This document shows, piece after piece, positions 58,876 to 64,000 of a stretch of 64,000 nucleotides of DNA. The position numbers were made by a program, and so were the translations under genes. The notes below the pieces were generated by a model. That model had not been told where the DNA came from and did no database searches. It saw only the letters and a program-made list of their open reading frames with translations. This DNA comes from Paenibacillus contaminans. Its GTDB lineage: Bacteria > Bacillota > Bacilli > Paenibacillales > NBRC-103111. Position 1 is the first letter of the stretch. Each line of letters begins with the position of its first letter. The DNA lies in the NCBI RefSeq assembly GCF_003285015.1, contig NZ_QMFB01000016.1, positions 1-64,000 of the forward strand, given 5' to 3'.

Positions 58876-59976
58876 TTAAACGGAAACTTCCACTTCCGCA
58901 AGCACTTGCTCGAGTGCGGCGATAAATTTCCCGTTTTGTTCGCGGCTGCCTACCGTTACGCGAATCGAGGTAGGGAAATCCAGCGCATGTCCGCCGCGCA
59001 CGATGATCCCTTTGCTCATCAATGCGTTAAAGACGGGTGCGGCGGGTCTTTGAACGTCGACCATCATGAAATTGCCGTGCGCCGGAAAATAGCTCAGTCC
59101 GAGACGGTCGAACTCGCCGGATAAATAAGCGATGCCTTCCGCATTCGCAGTGCGGCAATATTCGATAAACGACTGATCGCCGATTGCGGCCAGCGCAGCG
59201 GCTTGGGCGAAACGCGTCGTGTTGAAAGGCTCGCGAACCTGATTGATCGTATGAATGACTTCGGGATGCCCGATGCCGTAGCCGATCCGCAGCGACGCGA
59301 GACCGTATATTTTGGAAAACGTGCGAAGCAGAATGACGTTTTTGTGCTCTTTAAGCAGCTGCAAGCCGTCCGGATAATCTTCGGTCGTAATGTATTCCGC
59401 GTATGCCTCGTCCAGCACGACAAGCACGTCCGGCGAGATCTTGGAAAGGAAGTCTTTGACTTCTGCATGCGTGTTGATCGTCCCCGTAGGATTGTTCGGA
59501 TTGCAAACCCAAACGATTTTCGTCTTGTCCGTCACACGCGCAAGCAGCGCCGGCAAATCATGCGTGCCTTCTTGAAGCGGCACCTCGATAACTTTGGCGC
59601 TTTCGATTTCAGCGTTATGCTTATATTGCGGAAACGTATGCGTCGCCATGACCGTCTCGTCTCCAGGGACAAGGAACGCGCGGGCGATCATCAAAATAAT
59701 TTCGTCGGAGCCTGCGCCGAAAATGATTTGGTTCGGCTCGACATTGTAAAACTCCGCTACGGCTTTCGTTAATTCGACGCTGCCGCCGTCCGGATACAAG
59801 CTTACGCGCTCGACTTCGTCGACGATCGCCTGCTTGGCCTTAGGCGAGCAGCCGAACGGGTTTTCATTGGAAGCAAGCTTCGTAACCTCGGAAAGACCAA
59901 GCTCGCGTTTTACTTCTTCAATAGGCTTGCCAGGCTGATAAACCGGCAGATGGACGATGTTTTGTTTAGGCTTCAT
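58876..59976 (-). CDS. hisC: Histidinol-phosphate (aromatic) aminotransferase
   Basis: A 366-residue PLP enzyme. It has LASNENPFGCSPKA, WVCNPNNPTGT and the PLP lysine in RTFSKIYGLASLRIGYG. In Bacillus the HisC of the trp-tyr region also transaminates prephenate or hydroxyphenylpyruvate, which fits the position between trpA and tyrA. The ATG at 59976 with GAGGTG upstream is preferred to the longer reading. It is separated from trpA by a terminator, so it may have its own promoter within 60.0-60.1 kb. Confidence 0.95.
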   Translation of the reverse strand: MKPKQNIVHLPVYQPGKPIEEVKRELGLSEVTKLASNENPFGCSPKAKQAIVDEVERVSLYPDGGSVELTKAVAEFYNVEPNQIIFGAGSDEIILMIARAFLVPGDETVMATHTFPQYKHNAEIESAKVIEVPLQEGTHDLPALLARVTDKTKIVWVCNPNNPTGTINTHAEVKDFLSKISPDVLVVLDEAYAEYITTEDYPDGLQLLKEHKNVILLRTFSKIYGLASLRIGYGIGHPEVIHTINQVREPFNTTRFAQAAALAAIGDQSFIEYCRTANAEGIAYLSGEFDRLGLSYFPAHGNFMMVDVQRPAAPVFNALMSKGIIVRGGHALDFPTSIRVTVGSREQNGKFIAALEQVLAEVEVSV

Positions 59977-60120
59977 GTAAGACACCTCGCAAAGTAGATG
60001 TAAAAACAACTATACCTTTCATTGTCTCATAATTTTTTTTCAGATACAAACAGTTTTTTACGGGCACGCGCGTTTCCGTTGACGCGGCAAAGCGGAGTCG
60101 CTCGCCTCCGGCCTCACGCA

Positions 60121-60153
60121 AAAGCCCCGTCACTCCATTGGAATGACGGGGCA
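60121..60153 (-). terminator. Terminator of the trp operon
   Basis: GCCCCGTCA pairs with TGACGGGGC followed by TTTTGC on the minus strand, five bp past the trpA stop. Confidence 0.87.
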
Positions 60154-60158
60154 TCGCG

Positions 60159-60965
60159 TTATCCTTTCAGCTGCCTGACGAACTCGCTAATTTGTGCTAG
60201 CCCTTCCGCTTTCGTAGACGGCGACGCCAAAAGCGGTCCTGCTTCTTCGATTTTGCGCACGATTGCGCTGCCTACAACCACGCCGTCGCAAATCGTCTCG
60301 AAACGGGCGACTTGCTCGCGGCTCGAAATGCCGAATCCGATAGCGACCGGGATGTCGGAAGCTTTTTTGACGGAAGCGATGAACTCCTCAATACCGCCGA
60401 AGAAGCTTGACCGCGTCCCCGTAACGCCTAAAGACGATACGCAATAGATGAAGCCTGCCGCTTGCGCGGCGATTTTGGCGACCCTGTCCTTGGACGTAGG
60501 CGCCACAAGCGGTACGAGGTGAATGTTGTACCGAAGCGATAATTCGTATACCTCGTCGCTTTCCTCGATCGGCAAATCGGGAATGATCATGCCGCTGATA
60601 TCGTTCTCCTTAAGCAGCTCGAAAAAGTTTTCGAGACCGAGCTGCAAAACCGGGTTGTAGTAAGTAAATAAGATGAAAGGAAGCTCCGAGCCTGCATCGC
60701 GGCATTTGCGCGCCACCCGTATGCAATCGAGAATATTGATTTTATGCTTGAGCGCCCGCTCCGAGGAGCGCTGGATGACCGGTCCGTCCGCGAGCGGATC
60801 GGAATATGGAACGCCGAGCTCGATAATGTCCGCTCCGGCCTGCTCCATTTGCAGGATGATTTCAACCGATGTTTCCGCATCCGGATCGCCGACCGTCAGA
60901 AACGGGATTAACGCTGCTTGCTTCTTTTCCCTTAGCGCCGCAAAAGTCCGATCAATGCGATTCAT
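60159..60965 (-). CDS. trpA: Tryptophan synthase alpha subunit
   Basis: A 268-residue TIM-barrel subunit that splits indole-3-glycerol phosphate. The catalytic Glu and Asp are in DIIELGVPYSDPLADGP, and GFIYCVSSLGVTGTRS and GFGISSREQV form the phosphate-binding loops. The ATG at 60965 has GGAGG eight bases upstream; a GTG nine bases earlier is in frame. It overlaps trpB by 14 bp, so translation is coupled. Last gene of trpDCFBA. Confidence 0.97.
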   Translation of the reverse strand: MNRIDRTFAALREKKQAALIPFLTVGDPDAETSVEIILQMEQAGADIIELGVPYSDPLADGPVIQRSSERALKHKINILDCIRVARKCRDAGSELPFILFTYYNPVLQLGLENFFELLKENDISGMIIPDLPIEESDEVYELSLRYNIHLVPLVAPTSKDRVAKIAAQAAGFIYCVSSLGVTGTRSSFFGGIEEFIASVKKASDIPVAIGFGISSREQVARFETICDGVVVGSAIVRKIEEAGPLLASPSTKAEGLAQISEFVRQLKG

Positions 60966-62157
60966 CCGCGTCACCTCCCAAATAGCTCATAATCGCTTCA
61001 ACGTCCTTGTCACCGCGTCCGGACAAGCTCACGACGATGATCTCATCCTTGGACATCGTAGGAGCGACCTTCGTCAGCTGCGCAAGCGCATGCGAGCTTT
61101 CAAGCGCCGGAATGATGCCTTCCGTACGGCTCAGCAGCTGAAGCGCTTCAAGCGCCTCTCTATCCGAGATCGGCACGTATTCGGCGCGATTGGAATCGCG
61201 CAGGTATGCATGCTCGGGGCCTACCCCGGGATAATCCAGACCTGCGGAAATGGAGTGCGCCTCCGTCACTTGACCGTATTCGTCCTGCAGAACGTAGCTC
61301 AGCGAGCCTTGGAAGACGCCGTGGCGCCCTTTGGCGAACGTCGCCGCATGCTCCTCGGTTTCGACGCCTTTGCCCGCTGCCTCCACGCCGATTAAACGCA
61401 CCGACTCGTCATTCACGAACGGGTAAAAAATGCCCATCGCATTGCTTCCGCCTCCTACGCATGCAATGACCGCATCGGGAAGCCGTCCCTCCGTTTCCAA
61501 GATCTGCGCTCTCGACTCATCGCCGATAACCCGTTGAAAATCGCGCACGATAAGCGGGTACGGATGAGGGCCCGTGACCGATCCCAAAATGTAGTACGTA
61601 TCTTCGACATTGCTTACCCAGTAGCGGAGCGTCTCGTTGCAAGCGTCCTTCAGCGTGCGGCTTCCGGACGTGACGGGAACGACTTCCGTTCCGAGAAGAT
61701 TCATGCGGAACACGTTCAACTGCTGGCGTTTCGTATCGACTTCGCCCATAAACACCTTGCATTCCAAACCGAGCAAAGCCGCTACGGTAGCCGTAGCTAC
61801 GCCATGCTGGCCTGCGCCGGTTTCGGCGATCACTTTCGTTTTGCCCATACGCTTGGCAAGTACGGCTTGGCCGATCGCATTGTTGATTTTATGAGCGCCC
61901 GTATGGTTCAAATCTTCGCGCTTCAAATAGATTTTCGCCCCGCCGAGCGTTTGGGTCAGCCGTTCCGCGTAATACAAAGGAGTGGGACGCCCGGAATATT
62001 TGCGTCTCAGACCGTCGACCTCCGCGATAAAGTCGGGATCCTGCGAAAATTTCTTATAAGCGTCCTCCAGCTCAATCAACGCGTTCATCAATGTTTCCGG
62101 CACATAGCGGCCGCCGAATTTCCCGTACCGCCCTTGTTCGTCTGGCACTTGCTTCAC
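60952..62157 (-). CDS. trpB: Tryptophan synthase beta subunit
   Basis: A 401-residue PLP subunit that condenses indole with serine. The PLP lysine is in NHTGAHKINNAIGQAVLAKR, the glycine loop in CVGGGSNAMGIF, and SAGLDYPGVGPEHA is diagnostic of TrpB1. It starts with GTG in a GTGA overlap with the trpF stop. Length and order (F-B-A) are standard for Bacillales. Confidence 0.98.
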   Translation of the reverse strand: MKQVPDEQGRYGKFGGRYVPETLMNALIELEDAYKKFSQDPDFIAEVDGLRRKYSGRPTPLYYAERLTQTLGGAKIYLKREDLNHTGAHKINNAIGQAVLAKRMGKTKVIAETGAGQHGVATATVAALLGLECKVFMGEVDTKRQQLNVFRMNLLGTEVVPVTSGSRTLKDACNETLRYWVSNVEDTYYILGSVTGPHPYPLIVRDFQRVIGDESRAQILETEGRLPDAVIACVGGGSNAMGIFYPFVNDESVRLIGVEAAGKGVETEEHAATFAKGRHGVFQGSLSYVLQDEYGQVTEAHSISAGLDYPGVGPEHAYLRDSNRAEYVPISDREALEALQLLSRTEGIIPALESSHALAQLTKVAPTMSKDEIIVVSLSGRGDKDVEAIMSYLGGDADESH

Positions 62158-62882
62158 GATGACTTCACCCTTTCAACGAATGCTGTAATTTTATCGATGT
62201 CTTTCACGCCGTCCGTTTCGACCCCGCTTGATACGTCAACGCCGTCCGGATCGTAGCCGTTTATCAATTCTCGGACATTATCCGGATGCAGCCCGCCGGC
62301 CACTATCAGCTTTATTCCCGCGGATCGCGCCCAGTTCAAATAGGGAGGAATGCGGTCCCATGCGAATGTCTCGCCCGTTCCTCCTCCGACGACGGGATCG
62401 TAAGTGTCGAGCAAAACGGCATCGACCTGACCGGCATACGGTCCAAGGAGCCGTTCGACCTTCTGCTCCTCAGCGAAAGCTTCGGACGCGTCCGGTTCTT
62501 CTTTGCCCGATCCGTCCTGCATGCTTGCAATCGGAAGCACCTTATACACCGCGACGCCGAACTCCCGCTTAACTTCCGCGCAGAACGAAGCCGGCTCTTG
62601 CCCGTGCAGCTGAATCACGTCTAGCGGCGCTTGCCTCATCACCTCGCGAAGCTCCTCCATCGTCGGATTCACGAATACGCCCACGCTTAGCGGCGCAGCA
62701 CCCTCCGCCCCGCGCTCTCGCAGCAGTCTAACCATCGGCGCCGCTTGCTCGGCAGTGATCTGACGCTTGCTGCGGGCAAAAACAAAGCCGATATGATCAA
62801 TCGGCAAGTGAATGATGCTTTGCAGCTGGCCGTATGTACGGATGCCGCATATTTTGACCGAAGCAGCCGTTCCGGTAGCCAA
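62154..62882 (-). CDS. trpF: Phosphoribosylanthranilate isomerase
   Basis: A 242-residue TIM-barrel enzyme: VKICGIRTYGQLQSI, DHIGFVFARSKRQIT, VIQLHGQEP and LIVAGGLHPDNV are its typical blocks. It is about 30 residues longer than most TrpF because of a Glu/Gly/Ser-rich insertion after VAVYKVLPI (about 118-142), probably a surface loop. The start is TTG directly after the trpC stop; the ribosome site GGCGGGGTGG lies within the end of trpC. Confidence 0.95.
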   Translation of the reverse strand: MATGTAASVKICGIRTYGQLQSIIHLPIDHIGFVFARSKRQITAEQAAPMVRLLRERGAEGAAPLSVGVFVNPTMEELREVMRQAPLDVIQLHGQEPASFCAEVKREFGVAVYKVLPIASMQDGSGKEEPDASEAFAEEQKVERLLGPYAGQVDAVLLDTYDPVVGGGTGETFAWDRIPPYLNWARSAGIKLIVAGGLHPDNVRELINGYDPDGVDVSSGVETDGVKDIDKITAFVERVKSS

Positions 62883-63686
62883 TTAGACCACCCCGCCCGC
62901 TGCCGGCACATCGAGCAGATCCTCTACGGCCTTCCCTACGATCGGCTGCCGCATAAAATGCTCGCCGATCAGCACCGCCTCCGCTCCGACGGAGCTTAAG
63001 TATGCGATCTCCTCCGGACGCGAGATGCCGCTTTCGCTGACGATCGTTTTCCCTTGCGGAATCATGCCGACAAGCCGTTCCGTCGTTTGCAGATCGGTGA
63101 CGAACGTCTTCAGATTGCGGTTGTTGATGCCGATCAGCTGCGCATCAAGCTCCAGCACGCGGTTCAATTCTTCTTCGTCATGCACTTCGACAAGCGCATC
63201 GAGGCCCAAATCCCGGCTCAGCTGCAAATATTCCCGCATCTGCTCCGTCGTGAGAATCGCCGCAATAAGCAAAACCGCATCCGCGCCGATCAGCCGCGCC
63301 TCGTAAATATGCCGGTAGTCGATCGTAAAATCTTTGCGTAAAATCGGCACTTCTACCGCAGCCCGCACCTGTTGCAGGTATTCGTTGTTGCCTTGAAAAT
63401 AGTCCGTATCCGTCAAAACCGACAAACAATCGGTACGCGCCTCTTCATAAGCTTTGGCAAGCGTCACGGGATGGAAATCCTCCCTTATCAGCCCTTTCGA
63501 CGGCGACGCTTTTTTCACCTCGGCGATAAGCCCCATTCGGCGTTTGCGGCCTTCCGTCAACGCACGGATAAATCCGCGGCAAGCCGGCATAGCGGCAATT
63601 TGCTTCTCAGCTTCGACTAACGTGAAACGTTCCGCCAGAGCTGCAACCTCTTTATGCTTCGTAGCGACAATCCGATCAAGAAACAT
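62883..63686 (-). CDS. trpC: Indole-3-glycerol phosphate synthase
   Basis: A 267-residue TIM-barrel enzyme that closes the indole ring. Signature LIAEVKKASPSKGLI holds the catalytic lysine, followed by VPILRKDFTID, DALVEVHDEEELNRV and GINNRNLKTF, with VSESGI near the end. It overlaps the end of trpD by 11 bp and touches trpF, as expected in a tightly packed trp operon. Confidence 0.97.
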   Translation of the reverse strand: MFLDRIVATKHKEVAALAERFTLVEAEKQIAAMPACRGFIRALTEGRKRRMGLIAEVKKASPSKGLIREDFHPVTLAKAYEEARTDCLSVLTDTDYFQGNNEYLQQVRAAVEVPILRKDFTIDYRHIYEARLIGADAVLLIAAILTTEQMREYLQLSRDLGLDALVEVHDEEELNRVLELDAQLIGINNRNLKTFVTDLQTTERLVGMIPQGKTIVSESGISRPEEIAYLSSVGAEAVLIGEHFMRQPIVGKAVEDLLDVPAAGGVV

Positions 63687-64000
63687 GGCTCAACTCTCCC
63701 GTACATGCGATTAGTTGCTGCAACTTGTCATCGGCAAGCCGCATATCGATGACCGATGCTGCTAATTTTACACCTTCCTGCAAGGTCGAGCAACGGCCTG
63801 CCACATAGAAGCAAGCGCCGGCATTGGCTAACACGATGTCGCGGTATGCGCCGCGGTCGCCATTGAAAATGCTGCGGATGATGCCGGCGTTCGTCTGCGC
63901 GTCGCCGCCTTTGACCGCTTCGATGCCTGCTGCGCGAAGGCCCAGTTCATCAGGCGTTATATCGTAAGTACGCAAAACGCCGTCTTTCAGCTCGGTTACC
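63676..64000 (-). CDS. trpD: Anthranilate phosphoribosyltransferase, C-terminal part (cut by window end)
   Basis: The last 107 codons of TrpD are visible, open to the window edge. They include YDITPDELGL, a segment with GGDAQTNAGI and NAGACFYVAG, which match the C-terminal domain of this family (family pattern ExxxxxNA..LxVAG). It overlaps trpC by 11 bp. The start of the gene, trpE and any leader control lie beyond the window, so regulation of the operon cannot be judged. Confidence 0.93.
   Translation of the reverse strand, partial: VTELKDGVLRTYDITPDELGLRAAGIEAVKGGDAQTNAGIIRSIFNGDRGAYRDIVLANAGACFYVAGRCSTLQEGVKLAASVIDMRLADDKLQQLIACTGELSHVS

Noticed and set aside
63676..64000. trp attenuator or TRAP-type leader
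   Set aside because: The start of the trp operon lies outside the window, so nothing can be judged.
1..64000. CRISPR array, tRNA or rRNA genes
   Set aside because: No regularly spaced identical repeats and no cloverleaf or rRNA-like sequence were noticed on either strand by reading; a tRNAscan or Infernal run would be decisive.

Overview
The window looks like a chromosomal segment of a spore-forming, Gram-positive Paenibacillaceae-type bacterium (Paenibacillus/Cohnella-like). Supporting features are bacillithiol genes (bshA, bshB1), sporulation-linked proteins (YpjB, GerMN lipoprotein, YIEGIA pair), an SLH surface protein, a menaquinol:cytochrome c reductase of Bacillus type, a T-box leader, AGGAGG ribosome sites and frequent GTG/TTG starts. 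No rRNA, tRNA, transposase, prophage or CRISPR array was seen.

Layout. 1-3.2 kb: the N-terminal part of a dynamin GTPase, a small acidic protein and nth. 3.3-8.5 kb: a cell-surface operon (amidase, GerMN lipoprotein, SLH protein). 8.8-12 kb: leuCD with a divergent LysR gene. 12.2-23.3 kb: methionine salvage genes (mtnU, mtnE, mtnW, mtnX, mtnB) interleaved with a proline operon (proB-proS-proA-proC) behind a T-box leader. 23.6-27 kb: a membrane diguanylate cyclase, dnaD and asnS. 27.4-29.4 kb: a compact FtsH-like membrane protease with an unrecognised membrane partner, bracketed by two direct repeats. 30-34.2 kb: ypmB, an MTA/SAH deaminase-type amidohydrolase, a DUF47 protein and the YIEGIA pair. 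34.3-47 kb: rex-dinG, a TPR protein, panBCD, cca-birA, bacillithiol genes, mgsA and dapB. 47-57 kb: a TPR protein, ypjD, ypjC, ypjB, ypjA, qcrABC, a DUF2487 protein, a gamma carbonic anhydrase, an unrecognised protein and an ECF sigma/anti-sigma pair. 57.7-64 kb: tyrA, hisC and trpDCFBA (trpD cut by the window end). The gene order from trp through dnaD and nth resembles the trp-qcr-dapB-cca-pan-dinG-asnS-nth region of Bacillus subtilis, with an extra block of about 22 kb between nth and dnaD.

The less ordinary content is between genes. A consensus sigma-A promoter runs into a strong terminator after about 75 nt at 57.3 kb, which predicts a small RNA. Its C/U-rich stretch can pair at 18 of 19 positions with the panC ribosome-binding region at 39.97 kb. 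A perfect 16-bp inverted repeat covers the ribosome site and start codon of ypjB. A four-copy palindromic repeat family lies between genes, and one copy supplies the stop codon of the LysR gene. Two further large intergenic palindromes are present. A leader with alternative hairpins precedes mtnE, and an ECF-type promoter lies in front of the sigma factor gene.

All calls come from reading the sequence and its translations; no database search was possible.
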